The translations under genes were made by a program, and so were the position numbers. 64,000 nucleotides of DNA from Alphaproteobacteria bacterium (GTDB lineage Bacteria > Pseudomonadota > Alphaproteobacteria > Rhodobacterales > Rhodobacteraceae). A model generated the notes under the pieces. That model was not told the origin of the DNA, searched no databases, and worked only from the letters and a program-made list of their open reading frames with translations. Position 1 is the stretch's first letter; the number at the start of each line of letters is the position of its first letter. Where the stretch lies: positions 1 to 64,000 of the forward strand of contig JAUHZO010000001.1 of NCBI GenBank assembly GCA_030425925.1. The letters run 5' to 3'. Of this stretch, positions 44,646 through 51,510 are shown piece by piece.

Positions 44646-44764
44646 AATCTGGCCTGAAATCTGGACTGACACCAGGTCTGACATCCGGCCTGACCGGCAC
44701 CCCACAGCGCGCGGTCCCGGCGCAAGGCCGCAGCATGGCACGCCCCGGGGTCGCGGCACCGCCA

Positions 44765-45589
44765 TCAGGCCAGCCAGCGCTTGCGCCGCCGATAGGACCG
44801 CACGTCGCGGAACGATCTGCGCCCCTCGTCCGACATGCCCAGGTAAAACTCCTTCACATCCGCGTTCTCGCGCAGATCGGCCGCCTTGCCTTCCATGACC
44901 ACGCGGCCGTTCTCCAGGATATAGCCCTGATGGGCGTATTTCAGCGCCACATTGGTGTTCTGCTCGGCCAGAAGGAAACTCACGCCCTCGTTCTCGTTGA
45001 TCGACTTCACGATCTCGAAAATCTGCTCCACCAACTGCGGTGCCAGACCCATCGACGGCTCGTCCAGCAGGATCGTCTCGGGCCGGCTCATCAGCGCGCG
45101 GCCCACCGCCGTCATCTGCTGCTCCCCGCCCGAGGTATAGCCCGCCTGCGACTTGCGCCGTTCCTTCAGACGCGGGAAATAGGCATAGACCATCTCCAGG
45201 TCCGCCTCGATCGCCGCCTTGCCGTCGCGCCGCGTATAGGCCCCGGTCAGCAGGTTTTCCTCGACGGTCAGATGCGCAAAGCAATGCCGCCCCTCCATCA
45301 CCTGGATCACGCCCTTCTTGACCAGCGCCGCCGGATCGAGATCCTGCACCCGCTCCCCCTTGTAGAGGATCGAGCCCTTGGTCACCTCGCCGCGCTCGGA
45401 ATGCAGCAGGTTCGAAATCGCCTTCAGCGTGGTCGTTTTGCCCGCGCCATTGCCACCCAGCAGCGCGGTGATCCCGCCCCGGCCGACCTTCAGGCTCACG
45501 CCTTTCAGAACGAGGATCACGTGATTGTAGATCACCTCGATATTGTTGACCTCCAGCAGCGTCTCGTCGGTCTTTGCAGCGTCCAGCAT
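44765..45589 (-). CDS. livF: Branched-chain-type ABC transporter ATP-binding protein (LivF)
   Basis: A 274-residue ABC ATPase of the HAAT (Liv) family. Walker A is LLGGNGAGKTTTLKAI, the signature is YTSGGEQQMTAVGRALM, Walker B is TILLDEPSMGLAP, and the switch region is LLAEQNTNVAL. An extended C-terminal basic tail (DEGRRSFRDVRSYRRRKRWLA) is unusual for LivF. It is the last gene on the minus-strand side of the transporter unit, 103 bp after the substrate-binding protein. The substrate is probably a carboxylate rather than leucine, given the ligases at both ends. Confidence 0.93.
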   Translation of the reverse strand: MLDAAKTDETLLEVNNIEVIYNHVILVLKGVSLKVGRGGITALLGGNGAGKTTTLKAISNLLHSERGEVTKGSILYKGERVQDLDPAALVKKGVIQVMEGRHCFAHLTVEENLLTGAYTRRDGKAAIEADLEMVYAYFPRLKERRKSQAGYTSGGEQQMTAVGRALMSRPETILLDEPSMGLAPQLVEQIFEIVKSINENEGVSFLLAEQNTNVALKYAHQGYILENGRVVMEGKAADLRENADVKEFYLGMSDEGRRSFRDVRSYRRRKRWLA

Positions 45590-45614
45590 CAGGCGACCCC
45601 GTCTGTCAGAGGGC

Positions 45615-45649
45615 CGCGCCCCCTGCTTCTTCTTGGTTTCAAATACCCC
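45615..45649 (-). repeat. Intergenic repeat copy, GTATTT type
   Basis: Read on the minus strand: GGGGTATTTGAAACCAAGAA, GAAGCAGGGGGCGCGG. It matches the element at 15413-15448 and 51372-51405. It lies between the substrate-binding protein and livF genes. Confidence 0.7.
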
Positions 45650-45652
45650 GAT

Positions 45653-45683
45653 CCCACCGGCGACGGCCCGCGCCGCCGGTGGG
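45653..45683 (-). terminator. Hairpin after the substrate-binding protein gene
   Basis: Perfect 10-bp arms CCCACCGGCG and CGCCGGTGGG with an 11-base loop, 10 bases after the stop at 45693. It may attenuate transcription into livF or protect the abundant binding-protein mRNA. Confidence 0.55.
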
Positions 45684-45692
45684 CAAGAGCGA

Positions 45693-46985
45693 TCAGCCCT
45701 CGCAGGCCTCGTTCACCGGCCAGGGCGCGTTGGCCTGGGCATATTCGCCGGCCTTCTCGGCCACCAGGTCGCGATAATTGTCGACATTGGCGGTCATGTG
45801 GTCCGACGCCTTGACGAACTGGCTGCCATCCCATTCCAGCATCCAGCCGCCGGAATTGCCGGTATGGTCGGCGCAGGAGGTGGCAAAGGGCGGCACCATG
45901 CCGTCCAGACCCAGCTCGGAAATCCGCGCCTCGGTCATGTTGATGTTCTCCAGACCCCAGCGCAGCTGCTGCGGCGTGATCTCGGCGGTGCCGTATTCTT
46001 CCTGCGCCGCGCGGATGCCTTCGGCCAGGATCGCCGAGATGACGATCCCGCGCGAATAGAACACGCCCGCCATCTCTTCCTCGTTCGACTTCGACTTGCC
46101 CGCATCGACCACGTGCTTGCGGATGTCGGCCATCACCGGCGCGTCGGCATTCGGGAAGGACCAGGAAATCGACTTGTAGCCCTTGCCGTCCTCCCCCACC
46201 AGCTTGAGGTCCGCGTCATGCCCGGCCCACCAGACACCGATGAAGTTCTCCATCGGGAACTTGGTCTTGACCGCTTCGGTGATGGCGCCGGCGTTCATCG
46301 CGCCCCAGCCCCACATGATCACATAGTCAGGACGCTCACGGCGGATCTGCAGCCACTGCGCCGACTGGTTCTGCATTTCCTTCAGGCCCACCGGGATCGG
46401 CAGCAGCTCAAAACCCTTCTGCTCGGCCAGGAGTTCCAGCACCGGCAGCGGCTCCTTGCCGAACGGGTGGTCGAGATGCAGGTGCACGATCTTCTTGCCG
46501 TTCAGATCGCCCTGCCCTTCAAGGTACTGGATGATCATGTCGGCGGCATCCCAATAGCCCGCCGGCGTGTTGAACGCCCACTGGAAGGTCTTGCCGTCCA
46601 TCATCGGGCTGAAGCCGTAGCCCGGCGCCAGGATCGGGATCTCGTCCACATTGGTCTTGGGCAGCACCTGCAGCGTGATGCCGGTGGACCAGGGCTGGGT
46701 CACCAGCGCGGCCCCCTTGGTCTTTTCATAACATTCCACGCCCTTCTCGGTGGAATAGCCGGTCTCGCATTCCTCGGGGTTGACCATCACGCCGCCGATG
46801 CCGCCATCGCGCGCGTTCAGCATGTTGAGGTAATCCGCCTGACCGTTCATCAGCGGAATGCCCGTCGCCGCGAACGGCCCGGTGCGGTAGCTGAGGTTCG
46901 GCACATAATGTTCCTGCGCCACGGCCGCGCCGGCGGTCACCCCGGCGACGATGGCGGCCAGCGCCAGTTTGGTGAAGTGTTTCAT
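45693..46985 (-). CDS. ABC transporter substrate-binding protein (Liv family)
   Basis: A 430-residue periplasmic binding protein (signal peptide 1-23, GAAVAQ). It has the type I fold of Peripla_BP_6: NGQADYLNMLNARDGGIGGV, EECETGYSTEKGVECYEKTKG (two cysteines likely disulfide bonded), LVTQPWSTGITLQVLPK, KIVHLHLDHPFGKEPLPVLE and IMWGWGAMNAGAI. The ligand is unknown; its neighbours are two CoA ligases, suggesting an organic acid such as an aromatic or medium-chain carboxylate. The gene is flanked by a REP-like unit upstream and a hairpin downstream. Confidence 0.92.
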   Translation of the reverse strand: MKHFTKLALAAIVAGVTAGAAVAQEHYVPNLSYRTGPFAATGIPLMNGQADYLNMLNARDGGIGGVMVNPEECETGYSTEKGVECYEKTKGAALVTQPWSTGITLQVLPKTNVDEIPILAPGYGFSPMMDGKTFQWAFNTPAGYWDAADMIIQYLEGQGDLNGKKIVHLHLDHPFGKEPLPVLELLAEQKGFELLPIPVGLKEMQNQSAQWLQIRRERPDYVIMWGWGAMNAGAITEAVKTKFPMENFIGVWWAGHDADLKLVGEDGKGYKSISWSFPNADAPVMADIRKHVVDAGKSKSNEEEMAGVFYSRGIVISAILAEGIRAAQEEYGTAEITPQQLRWGLENINMTEARISELGLDGMVPPFATSCADHTGNSGGWMLEWDGSQFVKASDHMTANVDNYRDLVAEKAGEYAQANAPWPVNEACEG

Positions 46986-47055
46986 GGTTTTTTCCTCCCT
47001 GAGATTTGGTCACTTCGGTCTTGCGGCCCGTGCCTTTTCGGACGGTGCCGATGTC

Positions 47056-47080
47056 GTAGGGCGGGGTTCACCCCGCCGCA
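47056..47080. repeat. REP-like 25-bp hairpin unit
   Basis: GTAGGGCGGGGTTCACCCCG and CCGCA, directly behind the livM stop (47087) and before the substrate-binding protein gene. The position inside a transporter operon recalls REP elements between malE and malF. Confidence 0.85.
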
Positions 47081-47086
47081 GCTTCG

Positions 47087-48163
47087 TCAATGCGGGAACG
47101 GCCACAGGATCAGTTTTTCCCGGATCAGCCGCCACAGGGCGTTCAGCCCGTGCGGCTCCACGATCAGGAAGAACACGATCAGGCTGCCCACGATCATGAT
47201 GTTCAGATGTTCGATCATCGCGCTGTCCAGCGGAATCCCCAGCGCGGCCGGCAACAGGTTCAGCACCACCGGCAGCCCCACGATAAGGATCGCGCCCAGG
47301 AAATTCCCCATGATCGACCCCAGACCGCCGATGATGGCGATGAACAGCACCTGGAAGCTCAGCGGGATGTCGAACACGTTCGGCTCTGCCGCGCCCTTCC
47401 AGGCAAAGACGTACAGCGCGCCCGCCACGCCCACGATATAGGACGAGATGGCAAAGGCGGTCAGCTTCGAGCGCATCAGGTTGATGCCGATCAGTTCCGC
47501 CGCGATGTCCATGTCCCGCGTCGCCTTCCACGTCCGGCCCAGATTGCCCCGCGTCAGGTTGATGCACAGATAGGTCAGCAGGCTGACGACAAACAGCACG
47601 ATGTAATACTCGGTCACGCTCGCCGCCTGCGGGCCGGTCACGTAGAGGCCGAAGATGTCCAGGTTCGGCACCTGGATCGCGCCCGAGGCGTTGTTGTTGT
47701 ACAGCCAGGCCCATTTCTCGAACAGCCAGACCAGAAAGAACTGCGCCGCCAGCGTGGCAATCGCCAGGTAAAACCCCTTGATCCGCAGCGACGGGATGCC
47801 GAACACCACCCCCACCCCGGCGCTGAACACGCCTGACAGCAGGATCGCCACGATCGGGTTCATCCAGGGCATCAGCGTGACCATCTTGTAACACGCATAG
47901 GCCCCCACCCCCATGAAGGCCCCGGTGCCCAGGCTCAGCTGCCCGGCAAAGCCGGTCAGGATGTTCAGGCCCAGGGCGGCCAGCGAAAAGATCAGCACCG
48001 GGATCAGGATCGCCTGAAAGGTGAACTCGCTGGCGATCAGGGGAAAGATCACCCAGGCAAAGGCCGCGATCACCGCAAGCAGCACCGCGTCCTGCCGGAC
48101 CGGGAACAGCGCCTGGTCCGCCGCGTAACTCGTCTTGAACTGACCTGCCGTTCTGTAAAGCAT
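47087..48163 (-). CDS. livM: Branched-chain-type ABC transporter permease (LivM)
   Basis: A 358-residue inner-membrane permease with about ten helices. Typical LivM segments are GLNILTGFAGQLSLGTGAFMGVGAYACY, GIPSLRIKGFYLAIATLAAQFF, the coupling-loop TRDMDIAAELIGINLMRSKLTAFAIS and AIIGGLGSIMGNFLGA. An N-terminal extension of about 25 residues (MLYRTAGQFKTSYAADQALF) precedes the first helix; this appears in the Liv permeases of this transporter subgroup. It lies between two REP-like hairpins. Confidence 0.94.
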   Translation of the reverse strand: MLYRTAGQFKTSYAADQALFPVRQDAVLLAVIAAFAWVIFPLIASEFTFQAILIPVLIFSLAALGLNILTGFAGQLSLGTGAFMGVGAYACYKMVTLMPWMNPIVAILLSGVFSAGVGVVFGIPSLRIKGFYLAIATLAAQFFLVWLFEKWAWLYNNNASGAIQVPNLDIFGLYVTGPQAASVTEYYIVLFVVSLLTYLCINLTRGNLGRTWKATRDMDIAAELIGINLMRSKLTAFAISSYIVGVAGALYVFAWKGAAEPNVFDIPLSFQVLFIAIIGGLGSIMGNFLGAILIVGLPVVLNLLPAALGIPLDSAMIEHLNIMIVGSLIVFFLIVEPHGLNALWRLIREKLILWPFPH

Positions 48164-48205
48164 CTGGTCCTCTTCCCTCTCCCGCCCGTCACACGCGGCG
48201 TTCTC

Positions 48206-48230
48206 GTAGGGCGGGGTTTACCCCGCCGCA
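48206..48230. repeat. REP-like 25-bp hairpin unit with TTTA loop
   Basis: GTAGGGCGGGGTTTACCCCG and CCGCA. The stop codon TAA of the small membrane protein (48220-48218) falls in the loop, so this copy doubles as coding end. Confidence 0.85.
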
Positions 48231-48463
48231 TCTTCCCCTTCGACCGGCCGCGCCCGCCTGGGGGCCGGGGCATAGCCGATCTCCTCGGAATGCCGCACGA
48301 TCCAGAACCACGCCCAAAGCCCCACGGCAGCCCCGACCGCCGCCAGCGCCACCGCAATCACCATGCGCCCCGCGGCATCGGGGTTGGTGGTCAGCGCCAG
48401 ATAGCCGAACGCCCAGAACCCGCTCCAGGCCACCACATTCAGGATCGCGATCAGTTTGGCCAT
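48218..48463 (-). CDS. Small two-helix membrane protein in the transporter operon
   Basis: An 81-residue protein with two hydrophobic helices (about 5-25 and 33-56), then a charged tail ending in EGEDAAG. The start has GGGGAG upstream and a promoter-like TTGCGC-N18-TATAAA 34 bases before. It lies 54 bp before livM. I do not recognise a family; small two-helix proteins often accompany transporters or ligases in roseobacter clusters. The role is unknown. Confidence 0.8.
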   Translation of the reverse strand: MAKLIAILNVVAWSGFWAFGYLALTTNPDAAGRMVIAVALAAVGAAVGLWAWFWIVRHSEEIGYAPAPRRARPVEGEDAAG

Positions 48464-48490
48464 GCTTCTCCCCGCCAACACCCCGTTTCA

Positions 48491-48526
48491 GGCAATTTTA
48501 TATTGCCTTCCGCCATCATTGCGCAA
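48491..48526 (-). promoter_or_regulatory. Promoter with overlapping palindrome for the livM half
   Basis: On the minus strand: -35 TTGCGC (48526-48521), an 18-base spacer and -10 TATAAA (48502-48497), 34 bases before the small membrane gene. GGCAAT-N5-ATTGCC (48491-48507) is a perfect inverted repeat covering the -10, suggesting an operator. Confidence 0.65.
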
Positions 48527-48563
48527 CATAGTTACCATACGACACAAAGCGCCGGAGGCCATC

Positions 48564-48737
48564 GTGAGAGACGATTTCGAAACCCGCATGCGCCACCTCA
48601 TCACCGAGGCCGAGCGGGACATCGATTTCGACCGGGATCCCCCGGCCGATACCGCCTTTGCCGCCTGGCTCGACACCGTCACCGCCCCGGGCATCGCCGC
48701 GATGCGCGCGCTCTGGTGGCCGAACTGGCGCCGGTAG
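48564..48737 (+). CDS. Small acidic protein, unknown function
   Basis: A possible 57-residue protein on the opposite strand to the transporter genes. The GTG at 48564 is preceded by GGAGG at good spacing. Sequence begins VRDDFETRMRHLITEAERDI, continues with alternating acidic residues and ends WWPNWRR. There is no membrane segment. The codon pattern matches the neighbours. I do not recognise the family; it could be a spurious ORF, but the ribosome site supports it. Confidence 0.55.
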   Translation: MRDDFETRMRHLITEAERDIDFDRDPPADTAFAAWLDTVTAPGIAAMRALWWPNWRR

Positions 48738-49005
48738 CGCGCAGCCTCTGCTCCGACCACCCCGACAGTGCCCGCGCACGCCACCGCCGCCTGTGCATGG
48801 CGATCGGACATCGCGCGCCCTGGCATCTGTGTCGTCGTGATCGGCATCCGGTTCTCCGTCCTCTTCGCCCTGGTCTGCCTCGGATCCTGCCCGGACAGTC
48901 CCTGTCTTCCTCCTGCCCTCACCGCGTGCCCGTTCTGGTGACAGGGCAACCGCCGTGCAGGCCGTTCGTGGTGTCGCCTGGGTCGGCGGCGCGCAACGCG
49001 CCGCC
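48738..49005. other. Gene-free stretch
   Basis: 268 bases between the small acidic protein and livH. Short open frames exist in several phases but none has a ribosome site plus convincing protein. I see no hairpin or repeat here. Confidence 0.5.
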
Positions 49006-49959
49006 TCAGACCCTTTCGATGATACGCTCTCCAAACAGCCCCTGCGGCCGGAACAGCAGCACCACCAGCGCCAGCACAAAGGCAAACCACGTCTCGGTGT
49101 TGCCGCCCAGCAGGGGCTGACCCCAGTAGATCTCGAACAGCTTCTCCAACAGCCCGATCATCAGCCCGCCCACGATGGCCCCGGTGATGCTCTCCAGCCC
49201 GCCCAGCATCAGAACCGGCAGCGCCTTGTAGGCGATCACCTCCAGCGCAAAGCTGACACCCGCCCGCGCGCCCCAGGCGATGCCCGTGACCAGCGCGATG
49301 ATGCCCGCGATGAACCAGACCAGCACCCAGACTGTCTGCAGCGAGATCCCCACCGACAGCGCGGCCTGATGGTCATCCCCCAAAGCCCGGATCGCCCGGC
49401 CCATCTGGGTGTAGTTCAGGAAGGCCAACAAGGCCCCCACCAGCAACGCTGCCACCACCACCACGGTGATGTCCAGATGCTGCAGGATCAACAGACCGCC
49501 CCAGGGTTCCAGCACCGTGTCCCCGGTGGGAATGCCCAGCTCTTCCGAGATCATCACCTTGTTCTCACCGCCAAAGATGATCTCGCCAAAGCCGATCAGG
49601 AACAGCGTGATCCCGATGGTCGCCATGAAGAGGATGATGTCCGGCTGCCCCACCAGGGGCCGCAGCACCACCCGCTCGATACTGACGGCCAGCACGAACA
49701 TCACCCCCAGCGTCAGCGCCACCGCGATCCAGGCGGGAATGCCATAGGCATGCAGCCCCACCAGCGTCAGCGCCGCGAACACCACCATGATGCCCTGGGC
49801 AAAGTTGAAAATCCGGCTTGAGCGGAAGATCAGCACGAACCCCAGCGCGATCAGCGCATAGAGGATGCCGGACACCAGCCCCTCCCACAGCACCTGAAGC
49901 AGGAAATCCGGGGCCTGCCACATGTCCACGAAGGGATTGATGAAGATGTCGTTCAGCAT
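49006..49959 (-). CDS. livH: Branched-chain-type ABC transporter permease (LivH)
   Basis: A 317-residue inner-membrane permease with about eight helices. LivH hallmarks are GLVSGILYALIALGFVLIFRSSRIFNFAQG, the coupling segment GRAIRALGDDHQAALSVGI, and GLESITGAIVGGLMIGLLE. The C-terminus RPQGLFGERIIERV is the standard ending. It starts 10 bp after the unknown exported protein and belongs to the upstream half of the cluster with livG and the acyl-CoA ligase. Confidence 0.94.
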   Translation of the reverse strand: MLNDIFINPFVDMWQAPDFLLQVLWEGLVSGILYALIALGFVLIFRSSRIFNFAQGIMVVFAALTLVGLHAYGIPAWIAVALTLGVMFVLAVSIERVVLRPLVGQPDIILFMATIGITLFLIGFGEIIFGGENKVMISEELGIPTGDTVLEPWGGLLILQHLDITVVVVAALLVGALLAFLNYTQMGRAIRALGDDHQAALSVGISLQTVWVLVWFIAGIIALVTGIAWGARAGVSFALEVIAYKALPVLMLGGLESITGAIVGGLMIGLLEKLFEIYWGQPLLGGNTETWFAFVLALVVLLFRPQGLFGERIIERV

Positions 49960-49969
49960 GTCCGGCTCC

Positions 49970-50560
49970 TCAGCTCGTCATGGCCGCGCATTGGGGATCG
50001 CGCGGAGAGAGTTGAATGGTGAAATGGGCATAGGTTGTCTGTGTCATGCTCGACAGGCGGAACTCTTGCCCGTCCCAGGCGCAGCCACGATAGACATCCG
50101 GCGGCAGGATCTGGTCTTCGTCGCGAAACTCCAGCCGCCCCTTGGCAAGGTCGGCCAGGGTTTCGCGCAACACCTGCCCGCGCCGGTCGTTTCCGGGAAT
50201 CTTCGCGGCATAGGACAGCGAACAAATCCAATCCACCGCCTGCGGTCTCCGGATCGGATCCCGCACCGAAATCTCGATGCCCCGGGGATGCCGGAAGAGG
50301 TCTTTTCGCCCGGCAGCCACCGGGGTCCACCCGGACGCCGCAAGAGTGTCGGTGGTGCCTGTTTCGACGACATCGAGACAGGCCAGCAAGGCCGCGCGCC
50401 AGTCGTCGCGCCCCCCGGCCGCCAAGGCGCCCCCGGGCGCCAGTGACAGCACGAGCCACAAACTGCACGCCGCGAGAAGCCGCAGCGCCCTGCCACGCGC
50501 CTCGTGGCCAGCGTGGAGGTCCCGGGTCAGGCCCGGGACTGCGTCGGTCCCGCCCCTCAA
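49970..50560 (-). CDS. Exported protein of unknown function with TTG start
   Basis: Up to 196 residues. The likely start is a TTG overlapping the livG stop (TTGA). The first 24 codons lie partly in a repeat hairpin (50519-50539) and encode a leader MRGGTDAVPGLTRDLHAGHE; a signal peptide follows (ALRLLAACSLWLVLSLAPGGALA). The mature part of about 145 residues has four cysteines (LLACLDVV, WICSLSYAAK, YRGCAWDG, DPQCAAM) and no family I recognise. Without the repeat leader a start at a CTG near 50480 would be needed. It lies between livG and livH. Confidence 0.7.
   Translation of the reverse strand: MRGGTDAVPGLTRDLHAGHEARGRALRLLAACSLWLVLSLAPGGALAAGGRDDWRAALLACLDVVETGTTDTLAASGWTPVAAGRKDLFRHPRGIEISVRDPIRRPQAVDWICSLSYAAKIPGNDRRGQVLRETLADLAKGRLEFRDEDQILPPDVYRGCAWDGQEFRLSSMTQTTYAHFTIQLSPRDPQCAAMTS
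50519..50539. repeat. GTCCCGGG hairpin inside a gene start
   Basis: GTCCCGGG-TCAGG-CCCGGGAC, 8-bp arms. It lies within the apparent 5-prime coding region of the unknown exported protein. Confidence 0.8.
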
Positions 50561-51369
50561 TGCGGCACCCCCAGATAGGCGTCGATCACGTCCTGGTTGC
50601 CCCGCACCTCATCCGGCGTGCCATCGCCGATCTTCTTGCCGTAATCCATCACCACGACCCGGTCCGACAGATCCATGACCACCCCCATGTCGTGCTCGAT
50701 CAGGCAGATCGTGGTGCCGAACTCGTCGTTCACATCGAGGATGAAGCGGCTCATGTCCTCCTTCTCCTCCACGTTCATGCCCGCCATCGGCTCGTCCAGC
50801 AGCAGGATCGACGGCTCCGCCGCCAGCGCCCGCGCCAGTTCCACCCGCTTCTTCAACCCGTAAGGCAGACGGCCCACCGGCGTCTTGCGGATCGCCTGGA
50901 TCTCCAGAAAGTCGATCACCCGCTCCACTTTCTCGCGGTTGGCCAGTTCCTCGTCCTGCGCAAAACCCTTCCAGATCGCCTGCTGAAAGACATTGGCCTT
51001 CATATGGGTCAGCCGCCCGGTCATGACGTTGTCCAGCACCGTCATCCCTTCGAACAAGGCGATATTCTGGAACGTCCGCGCAATCCCCATGCGCGCCACC
51101 TCGTAAGGCTTCATCGGAGGGCGCTTGGCCCCCTGGTACCAAAGCTCCCCCTCCGAGGGCGTGTAGAACCCGCTGATGATGTTCAGCATCGACGACTTGC
51201 CGGCCCCGTTCGGCCCGATGATGGCGCGGATCTCGCCTTCGCGGATGTCGAACGAGATATCGTTGATCGCCACCACCCCGCCGAACCGCAGCGTGATGTT
51301 GCGCAACTCCATCAGCACGCCGCCGATCTGGCGGCCATCCGCGGTGGTGTAGCCTTCGGTGTCCTTCAC
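50557..51369 (-). CDS. livG: Branched-chain-type ABC transporter ATP-binding protein (LivG)
   Basis: A 270-residue ABC ATPase. Walker A is AIIGPNGAGKSSMLNIISG, the LivG signature is RLPYGLKKRVELARALA, Walker B is ILLLDEPMAGMN, and the switch is CLIEHDMGVVMDLSD. RTFQNIALFEGMTVLDNVM is the Q-loop. It starts 139 bp after the ligase gene and overlaps the unknown exported gene by four bases. With LivF, LivH, LivM and the binding protein it makes a complete HAAT importer. Confidence 0.95.
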   Translation of the reverse strand: MKDTEGYTTADGRQIGGVLMELRNITLRFGGVVAINDISFDIREGEIRAIIGPNGAGKSSMLNIISGFYTPSEGELWYQGAKRPPMKPYEVARMGIARTFQNIALFEGMTVLDNVMTGRLTHMKANVFQQAIWKGFAQDEELANREKVERVIDFLEIQAIRKTPVGRLPYGLKKRVELARALAAEPSILLLDEPMAGMNVEEKEDMSRFILDVNDEFGTTICLIEHDMGVVMDLSDRVVVMDYGKKIGDGTPDEVRGNQDVIDAYLGVPH

Positions 51370-51371
51370 GC

Positions 51372-51405
51372 GCCGCCCCCTGCTTTCATCTTTCCGGAAA
51401 TACTC
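51372..51405 (-). repeat. Intergenic repeat copy, GTATTT type
   Basis: On the minus strand GAGTATTTCCGGAAAGATGA, AAGCAGGGGGCGGCG. Best match to the copy at 15413-15448. It lies directly before livG. Confidence 0.75.
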
Positions 51406-51454
51406 AACGCGACCCCAACCACGGGCGCAGCCGCCGACGCGCCGGGCGCCCCTG

Positions 51455-51510
51455 CGGGACGGCGGGCGGGGCGATACGCGCCGCAGGCGCGGGAGCGCCG
51501 GTCCGCCGTC
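51455..51510. repeat. Structured element with variable hairpin, second copy
   Basis: GGGACGGCGGGCGGGGCGAT (from 51456), hairpin CGCGCC-GCA-GGCGCG (51477-51491), then GCGCCGGTC. The first copy at 17198 has a different but equally paired stem. It lies immediately 3-prime of the acyl-CoA ligase gene. Confidence 0.65.
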
